A stretch of DNA of 62,500 nt from Neocallimastix lanati (nom. inval.) (GCA_016946835.1 JACVTC010000145.1:92501-155000); one strand, 5' to 3'; positions 43,690-56,772 are shown, counted from the stretch's first letter. The notes: generated by a model not told the origin, from the sequence alone. Numbers and translations are program-made.

Positions 43690-44740
43690 TATTTTTTTTA
43701 GTAGAGTTCTACTTTCTTTCGTCCATGTATATTTTCTAGATTTTGGAATATTATTAATTAAATAGGAAATAATACAATTTGAATCTTTCCATTTTTCAAA
43801 AACATTTGACTTGAGACAAAGCACATTTAGCTGACATGGAAGAATATTTAAATCTTTTGAAATAGTATATACAGTAATAAAAGATTAGGTTCTGTGTAAA
43901 ACTGCAATCCATCATAATCCTTTATTAATTAATTTCTGAGTATTATTTGTTCTTTTTTGAAATAAAGAATTCAACTTTATCTTTTTTATCAAAGTTCCAT
44001 CCATTAGTATTCCAACTGACACATAGAGAAAATTCTTTAACTGCATTATTATTAATTTGAGTGTTATTAATATGATTGGAATTATTATAATTTATCGAAA
44101 TGGTATTTGAACTTGAATCTGAATTAGAACTTGAACTTGAACTTGAACTTGAATTTGAATTTGGACATAAACTTGTATTTGAGATTGAAGTACTAAGTTG
44201 ATATTATATGATGAATTAAATTATTCTGATAAAGCAAAATGTTTTCTTTTGAGAGAAGAAAAACTATACTTATGATTTCTTTTACTACAATCAATAACAT
44301 TGATTGAAGCACGATGTAAACTATTAACTATACATCCAGTAATAGATGATATTTCTTCTTCATTATCTGCTATTTTAATTTTAAAGAATGCATCGTTAAA
44401 ATTAACAATGCGTTTAACTGATAAAACCTTAATATTTAATTCTTTCAGAAATTTCTTTAATTGCTTTCTCATTTTGAATTCTGGCTATGATCGAAGTCTT
44501 TGGATAAAGAGTAGTTATGTATTCTTCATTGGAATACCGTGACACCTTGAACCTCTTAGAATGAAATTTTTATTTTTTATATATTGGATTTTCATAATAG
44601 TAATAATTAAATTAAAAAAATAATAAATTAAAAAAAAATAAATTAAAAAAATAATAAAGGATGTACTCGATTTATTATACATAAATCTAGTACACCCTTG
44701 CTCGGGTAATGATAGCTTCAAAATATAGTGATTTAATATT
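43690..44740 (-). mobile_element. decayed APE-type LINE fragment
   Basis: Minus-strand reading. About 44530-44220 encodes an open stretch (KTSIIARIQNEKAIKEISE...VLSVKRIVNFNDAFFKIKI...SLHRASINVIDCS), probably ORF1/RRM-like. A Ser-rich linker of repeated TTCAAG follows. FSLCVSWNTNGWNFDKKDKV (44040-43970) is the start of an APE endonuclease (family pattern ISWNVNGW). KWKDSNCIISYLINNIPKS (43800-43740) is its end, where SDHYPIIS is usual. The middle of the domain is deleted and stops are frequent. The excess spacing between array copies 1 and 2 (3175 bp against 2237) matches this insertion of about 1 kb. Confidence 0.65.
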
Positions 44741-45450
44741 TTTTTTTATTGATACCATCATTTTCAGGAAAGTAAATGATCTTGAAAATTTACTATAGCT
44801 ATATTCTATTTTTGTATATTTTTTAATATTATTTTATTATAATTATTATTATTATTATTATTATTTCATCTATGTAGTATTAATAAAAATAATACATTAT
44901 AATAAAGAAAATTATATTTTATTAAAAATATAATATATAGAAAAAGGAAAAGAAAAAAAAGAATAATAATAAAAAAAAAAAAAAAAAAAAAAGAAAGAAA
45001 AAAGAAAAAGATAAATAAAAAGAATTCTTTTGTACTTTTTATTAAACTTTATTTTTTTATTAAACTTTATTTTTTTATTATTTATTTTTTATGTTTTATT
45101 TATTTTATTATATTATTATAATTATTATTTATATTTTATGTTTTTATTCACATAATTATATAAATACATAATATAAAGTTATTTATAATTAACTTTTATA
45201 TTATTTACAATTAAATTTTGAATAAAACATGAAGATAGTTTTTTCTCTTTAATTTTTGATTTGTTTTTATGTAAATTCTTTTAATATTTTAATTTATTTT
45301 TATTTTATTTTTTTTTTATTTTCTATTTTTTATTGATTTAATTCAATAAATGGGTATGAAAATTATAATTTATAATTTAATAAAAATTATTTATATATAC
45401 ATAAATTATAAATTATAATATATATCAAATAATAAATTGATGAATTATAT

Positions 45451-46050
45451 TTAATAATCAATATTTATTTTAAAATTATTTCTATTATTTTTACGAATGT
45501 TTTTCTTTTTTTCATTTGAAATTTTCTTTAATGAATATTTAGAACAAATTTCTATATTTTCTTTTATTGAAATTTGATTTAATGGATTTTCTGGTGAATT
45601 TTTCCAAGCTCTTTGAATATGCTTTTCTAATTCTGATTTTGAATATATTTTATTACTATCTTCATATTCTTCTAATTTTCTTTGTTTAAAGAATTTATAT
45701 GCCTTTGGAATATTTATTAAATTCTTTTGATTTAATTCATTATTTATCATGATATTTTTTTCATTTTTATTTTCAATCTTATTTGATTGTTTGAATTCAT
45801 TTGCAAAAGAAGTAGTCATCTTTTTATTTTTATTTAAATCTTTTTTAGCTCTTCTTACAGCAACTTTATATGATTCTATTAAAAATATGAATTAAAGCAA
45901 ATGCATATATATATTATTATTATTATTATTATTATTGTTGTTGATATGAATTTATATTTTATTTTATTTAATAAATAATATAAAAGGTAATATATAAAAT
46001 TATAAAAAATACATACTTTCATTATATACATTATTTCCGTAATATGCCAT
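45451..46050 (-). CDS. array family gene, left-arm copy 2
   Basis: Exons 46050-46017 and 45875-45451, 152 residues, same structure and intron phase as its neighbours. Distinctive residues: FANEFKQSNKIENKNEKNIMI, EDSNK and ICSKYSL. The intron (141 nt) belongs to the CTTTAATTCATATTTTTA type shared with copies 1, 3 and right-arm copy 2. The 3' flank is the conserved block with TTTATTGAATTAAATCAA (inverse), which includes AATAAA-type signals. Confidence 0.83.
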
Positions 46051-46383
46051 TTTTTTTTTTATTTTTTTAATTCTTCTATTAATAGTTAAAAAATGTTAAA
46101 GTTAAATTTTAGATATTTCCTTTTTTTTTTTATAATATCTTATATTATTATTATTTAGTTAATAATTTATTTTTTTTTATTTATAAAATTTTGATGAAGT
46201 ATTGAAAAATATAGAAATTTTCTTTGCATTTATATCTTTTTTTTTTTTTTTTTTTTTTTTTATTGAATAGGAATAATAATAAAATTATAATTATATAAAA
46301 TTACATGATAACAGAATTTAATTTAATATATTTTTATTAAATTTTTAGTAATTATTAATATTTAATGTAAAAATTTCATTAAG

Positions 46384-46428
46384 ACTTACTTCACCACAGA
46401 TTTCTAAACTTTAAATAATAATAAATTA
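46384..46428 (-). promoter_or_regulatory. conserved upstream element, copy 2
   Basis: Same TTTAAAGTTTAGAAATCTGTGG block as the other copies (inverse), 334 bp upstream of the ATG. Further upstream (about 46515-46548) is the inverse of the second shared phrase TTTTGAGGTTTAGTTATTC. Confidence 0.5.
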
Positions 46429-47048
46429 AAAAAAATATATATATATATATATATATTTAATATATATTTATATTTATTAATTATATTAATAAAGAAATAT
46501 ATTAAAAATTAATATATCAAAGAAAATACAGAATAACTAAACCTCAAAATTATTATTATTTATTTTTATTTTATTTTATTATTAATGACATCAATTTTTA
46601 TATATATTATTATTTATATAAATATTAAATATTTAAATTAAATATAAAATATTATTTTTTATTATAAATATATCAATAAAAAATAACATAGTTAATCCAA
46701 AAAAAAAAAAATAAAAATATAAATATAAATAAAAATTTATTATTAAAAAATTAAAGATAATGTTTTTGTTTAATTAATATTAAAAATAATATAAAGGAAT
46801 AATATTTAATTATTTATATTTTGGAATACATTATAATATTATTTATTAAATAGGAATAATTAAATAAAAAACTTTTTTTTTTTATTTTTGTATAATTTTT
46901 TAGTAATTCATTAAAAATATAATAACTATATATATATTTATATATATATATTATATAATATTAAATTATACTAATTATAAATTAATAGTTAACTTTTATT
47001 TATAAAGTATAAAGCATATAATAGAATATTCCTTTCAATTATTGATTT

Positions 47049-47082
<34 letters not shown>

Positions 47083-47683
47083 ATTCTTATAAAACTTTAT
47101 TTATTTTACTTATTTATAACATTATTATTATTATTATTATTATTATTTCTTCTATATAATAATAATAATTATAATAATAATAGAATAAAATTATATATTA
47201 TTTCAAATATAATATATATATATATATATATAAAAAGAAAAAGAAAAAGAAGACAAAAAAAAAAAAAAAAGCATTCTTATGTACTTTTTATTAAACTTTA
47301 TTTTTTTATTTTTTATTTTTTAATGTTTTATTTATATTATTATATTATTATAATTATTATTTATATTTTATGTTTTTATTTACATAATTATATAAATACA
47401 AAATATAAAATTATTTATAATTAACTTTTATATTATTTTACAATTAAATTTTAAATTAAAATAAAACATGAAGATAGTTTTATATCTAAATAAATATTTG
47501 ATTTATATTTGAAATAACTTCATTTATTATTTTAATTTTTTTTTTATTTTTTTTTATTTTCTATTTTTTTATTGATTTAATTCAATAAATGGGTATGAAA
47601 AATATAATTTATAATTTAATAAAAATTATTTATATATACATAAATTATAAATTATAATATATATCAAATAATAAATTGATGAA

Positions 47684-48148
47684 TTATATTTTATAATCAA
47701 TATTTATTTTAAAATTATTTCTATTGTTTTTACGAATGTTTTTCTTTTTTTCATTTGAAATTTTCTTTAATGAATATTTAGATGAAATTTCTGTATTTTC
47801 TTTTATTGAAATTTGATTTAATGGATTTTCTGGTGAATTTTTCCAAGCTCTTTGAATATGCTTTTCTAATTCTGATTTTGAATATAATTTATTGCTAGCT
47901 TCATATTCTTCTAATTTTCTTTGTTTAAAGAATTTATATGCCTTTGGAATATTTATTAAGTTCTTTTGATTTAATTCATTATTTATTATGATATTTTTTT
48001 CATTTTTATTTTCAATCTCATTTGATTGTTTGAATTCATTTGCAGAAGAAGTAGTCACATTTTTATTTCTATTTAAATCTTTTTTAGCTCTTCTTACAGC
48101 AACTTTATATGATTCTATTAAAAATATGAATTAAAGCAAATGTATATA

Positions 48149-48179
<31 letters not shown>

Positions 48180-48287
48180 GATATGAGTATATATTTAATT
48201 TAATTTAATAAATCGTATAAAAGGTAATATATAAAATTATAAAAAATACATACTTTCATTATAAACGTTATTTCCGTAATATGCCAT
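47684..48287 (-). CDS. array family gene, left-arm copy 3, stop shifted
   Basis: Exons 48287-48254 and 48114-47684, 154 residues. The usual TAA after INIDY is changed so that translation runs two codons further (KI) to the next TAA. Otherwise 152-residue-type sequence (EASNKLYSK, TEISSKYSL). Intron 139 nt. Poly(A)-rich leader before the ATG. It is the innermost left-arm gene, head to head with right-arm copy 1 (ATG-to-ATG distance about 1.9 kb). Confidence 0.82.
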
Positions 48288-48610
48288 TTTTTTTTTTTAT
48301 TTTTTTTTTTAATTCTTTTATTAATAGTTAAAAAATGTTAAAGTTTAGATATTTTCTTCTTTTTTTTATATAATATTTTATATTATTATTATTTAGTTAA
48401 TAATTTATTTTTTTTATTTATAGAATTTTGATGAAGTAATGAAAAATATAGAGATTTTCTTTTCTTTTATATCTTTTATAGTAATAATAATATAAAATAA
48501 TTATAATATATCAAAAATCACAATTAAATTATAAAATTATTTATTTAATTCTATATAATTTTAATATATTTTTAGTAATTATTAATATTAAATATAAAAA
48601 TTTCATTATG

Positions 48611-48652
48611 ATTTACTTCACCACAAATTTCTAAACTTTAAATAATAATATA
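48611..48652 (-). promoter_or_regulatory. conserved upstream element, copy 3
   Basis: Inverse of TTTAAAGTTTAGAAATTTGTGG followed by AAGTAAATC, 324 bp upstream of the ATG. Confidence 0.5.
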
Positions 48653-48729
48653 TTCCAAAAAAATAATATTTATAAATTAATATATTAAAAATTAATATAT
48701 CAAATAAATACTGAATAACTAAACATCAA

Positions 48730-49000
48730 AATTAATAAATAATTAAGTTAATTATAAATATTATTTATTATGAATAATATATCAATAATAGAAAATAAAA
48801 ACATAAAATATAAATAATAATTATAATAATATAATCAAATAAAAAAAAGAATAAATAATAAAAAAATAAAGTTAAATAAAAAGTACAAAAGAATTCTTTT
48901 TTTTTTTTCTCTTCTATTTCTTTTTCTATATATTATATTTGTAATAATATATAATTTTCTTTATTTATTATGTATTATTATTTTTAATATTATATAAATT
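48730..49000. other. inversion junction between the two array arms
   Basis: Left of about 48790 the sequence is the (inverse) upstream region of a minus gene, including CTGAATAACTAAACATCAAA (48701-48731). To the right it is the 3' flank normally found after a plus gene (AACATAAAATATAAATAATA near 48810, then the C/T-rich TTTCTCTTCTATTTC block). The breakpoint therefore joins a minus-gene promoter region to a plus-gene 3' flank whose gene is missing. Confidence 0.6.
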
Positions 49001-49046
49001 AGATAATAATAATGATATAAAATAAATAATGTTTTATTGGTATTCC

Positions 49047-49085
<39 letters not shown>

Positions 49086-49824
49086 TTGTTGTTGTTGTTT
49101 AATAAATCAATAATTGAAATGAATATTTTATTATATGCTATATACTTATTAAATAAAAGTTAATTATTATTATAAAATTAGTATAATTTAATATTTAGTA
49201 ATATATATATATATAATTATTATTTTTTAATGAATTACTTGAAAATTATACAAAAAAAAAGTTTTTATTTAAAATATATTTTTATATTATTATTCCTATT
49301 TAATGAATAATATTAAAATATATTCACAAATATTAATAATTATATATTATTCCTTTATATTATTTTTAATATTAATTAAACAAACACATTATCTTTAATT
49401 TTTTAATAATAAATTTTTATTTATATTTATATTTTTATTTTTATTTTTTTTTTGGATGTAATTAGATTATTTTCTGTTGATATATTCATAATAATATATA
49501 TTTATATTTAATTATTTAATATTTATATAAATAACAATATATAAAATAATTAATATCATATCATTAATAATAAAATAAAATAAAAATAAATAATAATAAT
49601 TTTGAAGTTTAGTTATTCTGTATTTTCTTTGATATTAAATTATAAATATTGTTAGATTTTCAAACTAAAATTCCTTTCATCAAAATTACAAAATAAATAA
49701 TAATTTGATATTAAATTTTATATTAAATAAAGTTTTCATTAAAATTCCTTTATACATTATAGTTGGGCTTTTCTAAAAAATTTAATTAATAAATATGAAT
49801 ATTATTTTTTTTTTTTTTTTTGGA

Positions 49825-49870
49825 ATTTATTATTATTTAAAGTTTAGAAATTTGTGGGAAAGTAAATCTT
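49825..49870 (+). promoter_or_regulatory. conserved upstream element, right-arm copy 1
   Basis: GAATTTATTATTATTTAAAG followed by TTTAGAAATTTGTGGGAAAG; 331 bp upstream of the ATG. Confidence 0.5.
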
Positions 49871-50200
49871 AATAAAATTTTTATATCTAATATTAATAAT
49901 TACTAAAAATTTAATAAAATTATATTAAATAAAATTATATATTTTTATTATTTAATTGTGAATGTTGGTATATTATTATTTAATTATTATTTCTATTATT
50001 CCTATTCAATACAAGAAAAGATATAAAAGAAAAGAAATTTTCTATTTTTTTCATTACTTCATCAAAATTTTATAAATAAAAAAATAAATTATTAACTAAA
50101 TAATATTAGTATAAAATACTATAAAAAAAAGTAAATATCTAAATCTTAACATTTCTTAATCATTTAAAAAAAAACAATTAAAAAAAAAAAAAAAAAAAAA

Positions 50201-50805
50201 ATGGCATATTACGGAAATAACGTTTATAATGAAAGTATGTATATTTAATAATTTTTAGTATTACCTGTTATATCATTTATTAAATTGAAATTAAAATTAT
50301 AATTACATTTATGATTATAATTTATTTGTATATATACATTTATTAAATTTAATATATTTTTATTAATAGTTTTTTAATAGAATCATATAAAGTTGCTGTA
50401 AGAAGAGCTAAAAAAGATTTAAATAAAAATAAAAAGATGACTACTTCTTCTGCAAATGAATTCAAACAATCAAATGAGATTGAAAATAAAAATGAAAAAA
50501 ATATTATAATAAATAATGAATTAAATCAAAAGAATTTAATAAATATTCCAAAGGCATATAAATTCTTTAAACAAAGAAAATTAGAAGAATATGAAGTTAG
50601 CAATAAATTATATTCAAAATCAGAATTAGAAAAACATATTCAAAGAGCTTGGAAAAATTCACCAGAAAATCCATTAAATCAAATTTCAATAAAAGAAAAT
50701 ATAGAAATTTCATCTAAATATTCATTAAAGAAAATTTCAAATGAAAAAAAGAAAAATATTCGTAAAAACAATAGAAATAATTTTAAAATAAATATTGATT
50801 ATTAA
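50201..50805 (+). CDS. array family gene, right-arm copy 1
   Basis: Exons 50201-50234 and 50381-50805, 152 residues. The intron (146 nt) is of the second type, with GTATTACCTGTTATATC, shared with right-arm copies 3 and 4. Exon 2 begins AATCATATAAAGTTGCTGTA, identical in all copies. The ATG follows a run of about 22 A. Conserved core KAYKFFKQRKLEEYE, ELEKHIQRAWKNSPENPLNQ and basic C-terminus intact; EVSNKLYSK is distinctive. Function unknown. Confidence 0.83.
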
Positions 50806-51390
50806 ATATATTTCCTCAATTTATTATGATATATATTATAATTTATAATTTATGTATATATAAATAATTTTTATTAAATTATAAATTATATTTTTCATAC
50901 CCATTTATTGAATTAAATCAATAAAAAAATAGAAAATAAAAAAATTAAAATAATAAATGAAGTTATTTTAAATATAAATCAAATCAAATATTTATTTAGA
51001 CATAAAACTATCTTCATGTTTTATTCTAATTTAAAATTTAATTGTAAATAATATAAAAGTTAATTATAAATAACTTTATATTATATATTTATATAATTAT
51101 GTGAATAAAAACATAAAATATAAATAATAATTATAATAATATAATAAAATAAATAAAACATAAAAAATAAAAAAATAAAAAAATAAATTTTAATAAAAAG
51201 TACATAAGAATGCTTTTTTTTTTTTTTTGTCTTCTTTTTCTTTTTCTTTTTTATATATATTATATTTGAAATAATATATAATTTTCTTCTATTATTATTA
51301 TAATTATTATTATTGCATAGAAGAAATAATAATAATAATAATAATAATAACGTTATAAATAAGTAAAATAAATTAAGTTTTGTAAGAATT

Positions 51391-51421
<31 letters not shown>

Positions 51422-51742
51422 GAATAAATCAATAATTGAAAGGAATATTCTATTATATGATTTATACTTATTAAATAAAAGTTTACTATTAATTTATAAA
51501 TAGTATAATTTAATATTATATAATATATATATAAATATATATATAATTATTAATTTTTAATGAATTACTTGAAAATTATACAAAAAAAAAAGTTTTTATT
51601 TAAAATATATTTTATATTATTATTCCTATTTAATGAATAATATTAAAATATATTCACAATATTAATAATTATATATTATTCCTTTATATTATTTTTAATA
51701 TTGATTAAACAAAAACATTATCTTTTATTTTTTAATAATAAA

Positions 51743-51773
<31 letters not shown>

Positions 51774-52017
51774 TTATTTTTTTTTTTTTTTGGACGTAAT
51801 TTTGTTATTTTCTGTTGATATATTCATAATAATATATAATATTTATATTTAATTTAATTATTTAATATTTATATAAATAACAATATATATAAAAATTAAT
51901 ATCATATCATTATTAATAATATAAAAATAAAAATAAAAATAAATAATAATAATTTTGAGGTTTAGTTATATTAATTTTTAAATATATTAATTAATAAATG
52001 TAATTAATAAATATGAA

Positions 52018-52051
<34 letters not shown>

Positions 52052-52064
52052 TTTGAATTTATTA

Positions 52065-52102
52065 TTATTTAAAGTTTAGAAATCTGTGGGTAAGTAAATC
52101 TT
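52065..52102 (+). promoter_or_regulatory. conserved upstream element, right-arm copy 2
   Basis: TTTAAAGTTTAGAAATCTGTGG followed by GTAAGTAAATC; 335 bp upstream of the ATG. The GTAAGT here also resembles a splice donor, so a 5'UTR intron is an alternative reading. Confidence 0.5.
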
Positions 52103-52403
52103 AAGATTTTTACATTTAATATTAATAATTACTAAAAATTTAAAAAAATTATATTAAATAAAATTAAATATTTTTATTATTTAATTATGAATGTTGGTAT
52201 ATTATTATTTATTATTTCTAATATTCCTATTCAATACAAGAAAAGATATAAAAGAAAAGAAATTTTCTTTATTTTTCATTACTTCATCGAAAATTTTATA
52301 AATAAAAAAAAAAAACATTAACTAAATACTAATAATATAAAATATTATAAAAAAGTAAATATCTAAACTTATAATTTAATATATTTTAACTATTAATAAA
52401 AAA

Positions 52404-52434
<31 letters not shown>

Positions 52435-52436
52435 AA

Positions 52437-53025
52437 ATGGCATATTACGGAAATAACGTTTATAATGAAAGTATGTATATTTAATATTTTTTAATATTAC
52501 TTTTATATTATTTATTAAATTAAATAAAATATATATTCATATCAATAATAATAATAATAATATATATATATACATTTGCTTTAATTCATATTTTTAATAG
52601 AATCATATAAAGTTGCTGTAAGAAGAGCAAAAAAAGATTTAAATAAAAATAAAAATTTAACTACTTCTTCTGCAAATGAATTGAAGCAATCAAATGAGAT
52701 TGAAAATAAATATGAAAAAAATATCATAATAAATAATGAATTAAATCAAAAGAATTTAATAAATATTCCAAAAGCATATAAATTCTTTAAACAAAGAAAA
52801 TTAGAAGAATATGAAGCTAGTAATAAAATATATTCAAAATCAGAATTAGAAAAGCATATTCAGAGAGCTTGGAAAAATTCACCAGAAAATCCATTAAATC
52901 AAATTTCAATAAAAGAAAATACAGAAATTTGTTCTAAATATTCATTAAAGAAAATTTCAAATGAAAAAAAGAAAAATATTCGTAAAAACAATAGAAATAA
53001 TTTTAAAATAAATATTGATTATTAA
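52437..53025 (+). CDS. array family gene, right-arm copy 2
   Basis: Exons 52437-52470 and 52601-53025, 152 residues. Its 130-nt intron is of the left-arm type (ending CTTTAATTCATATTTTTAAT before AG), unlike its plus-strand neighbours. It also shares ICSKYSL with left copy 2 and the 40.9-kb relic, and ELKQSNE with left copy 1. Part of this copy therefore looks like a gene-conversion or unequal-exchange product between arms. Core motifs intact. Confidence 0.83.
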
Positions 53026-54230
53026 ATATAATTCCTCAATTTATTATGATATATATTATAATTTATAATTTATGTAAATATAAATAATTTTTATTAAATT
53101 ATAAATTATATTTTTCATACCCATTTATTGAATTAAATCAATAAAAAAATAGAAAATAAAAAAATTAAAATAATTGAATATAAATCAAATTAAGTATTTA
53201 TTTAGACATAAAAACTATCTTCATGTTTTATTCTAATTTAAAATTTAATTGTAAATAATATTAAAGTTAATTATAAATAACTTTATATTATGTATTTATA
53301 TTGTTATGTAAATAAAAACATAAAATATAAATAATAATTATAATAATATAATAAAATAAAAAAAAAAGAATAAATTATAAACTAATAAAATTTAATAAGA
53401 AATATAAAAGAATTATTTTTTTTTCTCTTCTATTTCTATTTCTTTTTCTATATATTATATTTGTAATAATATATAATTTTCTTTGTTTATTACATATTAT
53501 TTTTACTAATATTACATAGATGAAATAATAAAAATAATAATGCTTTAAATAAATAAAATAAATAAAGTTTTATTGATATTCCTTTTTTCTTTTTCTTTTT
53601 CTTTTTCTTTTTTTTTTTTTTTTTTATTTATTAAATAAATCAATAATTGGAATAAATATTTTATTATATGCTTTATACTTATATAATATTAAATTTTACT
53701 AATTATAATAGTAAACTTTAATTTAATAATATATATAATTATTTTTTAATGAATTACTAAAAAATTATACAAAAAAAATATTGTTTTTATTTAAAATATA
53801 TTTTTATATTATTATTCCTATTTAATAAATAATATTAAAATATATTCACAAATATTAATAATTATATATTATTCCTTTATATTGATTATACAAAATCATT
53901 ATCTTTTATTTTTTTAATAATAAAATTTTATTTTTATTTTTATTTTTATTTTATTTTATTTTTTTTTTTTTTTTTGGACGTAATTTTATTATTTTCTGTT
54001 GATATATTCATAATAATATATAATATTTATATTTAATTATTTAATATTTATATAAATAACAATATATATAAAAATTAATATCATATCATTAATAATAATA
54101 TAAAAATAAAAATAAATAATAATAATTTTGAGGTTTAGTTATTCAGTATTTTTTTTTTATATTAATTTTTAAATATATTAATTAATAAATGTAATTAATA
54201 AATATGAATATTATATATATATATTTTTTT

Positions 54231-54280
54231 TGAATTTATTATTATTTAAAGTTTAGAAATCTGTGGGTAAGTAAATCTTA
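54231..54280 (+). promoter_or_regulatory. conserved upstream element, right-arm copy 3
   Basis: Same TTTAAAGTTTAGAAATCTGTGG plus GTAAGTAAATC block, 336 bp upstream of the ATG. Confidence 0.5.
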
Positions 54281-54583
54281 AGATTTTTACATTTAATATT
54301 AATAATTAAAATTTAATAAAATTATATTAAATAAAATTATATATTTTTATTATTTAATTGTGAATGTTGGTATATTATTATTATTTAATTATTAATCCTA
54401 TTATTCCTATTCAATACAAGAAAAGATATAAAAGAAAAGAAATTTTCTTTTTTTTTTCATTACTTCATAAAAATTTTATAATTGAAAAAAATAAATTATT
54501 AACTAAAAAATATTAGTATAAAATATTATAAAAAAAGTAAATATCTAAATCTTAACATTTCTTAATCATTTAAAAAAAAACAA

Positions 54584-54615
<32 letters not shown>

Positions 54616-54620
<5 letters not shown>

Positions 54621-55222
54621 ATATTACGGAAATAACGTATATAATGAAAGTATGTATATTTAATAATTTTTAGTATTACCTGTTATATCATTTATTAAAT
54701 TGAAATTAAAATTATAATTACATTTATGTTTATAATTTATTTATATATATACATTTATTAAAATTAATATATTCTTTTTATTCATATTTTTTATTAGAAT
54801 CATATAAAGTTGCTGTAAGAAGAGCTAAAAAAGATTTAAATAAAAATAAAAATGTGACTACTTCTTCTGCAAATGAATTCAAACAATCAAATGAGATTGA
54901 AAATAAAAATGAAAAAAATATCATGATAAATAATGAATTAAATCAAAAGAATTTAATAAATATTCCAAAGGCATATAAATTCTTTAAACAAAGAAAATTA
55001 GAAGAATATGAAGATAGTAATAAAATATATTCAAAATCAGAATTAGAAAAGCATATTCAAAGAGCTTGGAAAAATTCACCAGAAAATCCATTAAATCAAA
55101 TTTCAATAAAAGAAAATATAGAAATTTCATCTAAATATTCATTAAAGAAAATTTCAAATGAAAAAAAGAAAAATATTCGTAAAAACAATAGAAATAATTT
55201 TAAAATAAATATTGATTATTAA
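54616..55222 (+). CDS. array family gene, right-arm copy 3
   Basis: Exons 54616-54649 and 54798-55222, 152 residues; intron 148 nt of the GTATTACCTGTTATATC type. EDSNKIYSK and NIMINNEL match left copy 2, while ISSKYSL matches the majority. The ATG is preceded by an A-run of about 30. Confidence 0.83.
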
Positions 55223-55741
55223 ATATAATTCCTCAATTTATTATGATATATATTATAATTTATAATTTATATATATATAAATAATTTTTATTAAATTATA
55301 AATTATATTTTTCATACCCATTTATTGAATTAAATCAATAAAAAATAGAAAATAAAAAAATTAAAATAATAAATGAAGTTATTTTAAATATAAATCAAAT
55401 CAAATATTTATTTAGACATAAAAACTATCTTCATGTTTTATTCTAATTTAAAATTTAATTGTAAATAATATAAAAGTTAATTATAAATAACTTTATATTA
55501 TGTATTTATATTGTTATGTAAATAAAAACATAAAATATAATTAATAATTATAATAATATAATAAAAAAAAAAAAAAAAAAGAATAAATAATAAAAAATAA
55601 AAAAATAAAGTTTAATAAAAAGTACATAAGAATACTTTTTTTTTTTTTTTTGTCTTCTTTTTCTTTTTTATATATATTATATTTGTAATAATATATAATT
55701 TTCTTCTATTATTATTATAATTATTATTATTATATAGAAGA

Positions 55742-55775
<34 letters not shown>

Positions 55776-56434
55776 TTATAAATAAGTAAAATTTATAAAG
55801 TTTTATAAGAATTTCTTTTTTTTTTTTTTTTTTGAATAAATCAATAATTGAAAGGAATATTCTATTATATGCTTTATACTTATTAAATAAAAGTTTACTA
55901 TTAATTTATAAATAGTATAATTTAATATTATATAATATATATATATATATAATTATTAATTTTTAATGAATTACTTGAAAATTATACAAAAAAAAATGTT
56001 TTTATTTAAAATATATTTTTATATTATTATTCCTATTTAATGAATAATATTAAAATATATTCACAAATATTAATAATTATATATTATTCCTTTATATTGA
56101 TTAAACAAAATCATTATCTTTTATTTTTTAATAATAAATTTTTATTTTTATTTTTATTTTTATTTTTTTTTTTGGACGTAATTATGTTATTTTCTGTTGA
56201 TGTATTCATAATAATAAATGATATTTGTTATTATGATATTTATATTTAACTTAAATATTTAATTTATATAAATAATAATATATATATAAATTAATATTAT
56301 TAATTTAATAATATAAAAATAAAAATAAATAATAATAATTTTGAGGTTTAGTTATTCAGTATTTTTTTTTTTATATTAATATTTAATATATTAAATTATA
56401 AATGCAATTAATAAAATATAAAATATTTTTTTTG

Positions 56435-56481
56435 GAATTTATTATTATTTAAAGTTTAGAAATCTGTGGGTAAGTAAATCT
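56435..56481 (+). promoter_or_regulatory. conserved upstream element, right-arm copy 4
   Basis: Same block, 292 bp upstream of the ATG; the spacer here is shortened by about 40 bp. Confidence 0.5.
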
Positions 56482-56772
56482 AAAAATTTAATAAAATTAT
56501 ATTAAATAAAATTATATATTTTTATTATTTAATTGTGAATGTTGGTATATTATTATTTAATTATTATTCCTATTATTCCTATTCAATACAAGAAAAGATA
56601 TAAAAGAAAAGAAATTTTCTATTTTTTTCATACTTCATCGAAATTTTATAATTGAAAAAAATAAATTATTAACTAAAAAATATTAATATAAAATATTATA
56701 AAAAAGTAAATATCTAAATCTTAACATTTCTTAATCATTTAAAAAAAAACAATTAAAAAAAAAAAAAAAAAA

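Noticed and set aside
44300-44542. Plus-strand ORF of 80 codons
   Set aside because: Antisense of the decayed LINE ORF1-like segment.
43690-44740. LINE relic considered as another copy of the 60.4-kb LINE
   Set aside because: The two cover different parts (5' endonuclease region versus 3' end), so common identity cannot be shown from this window.
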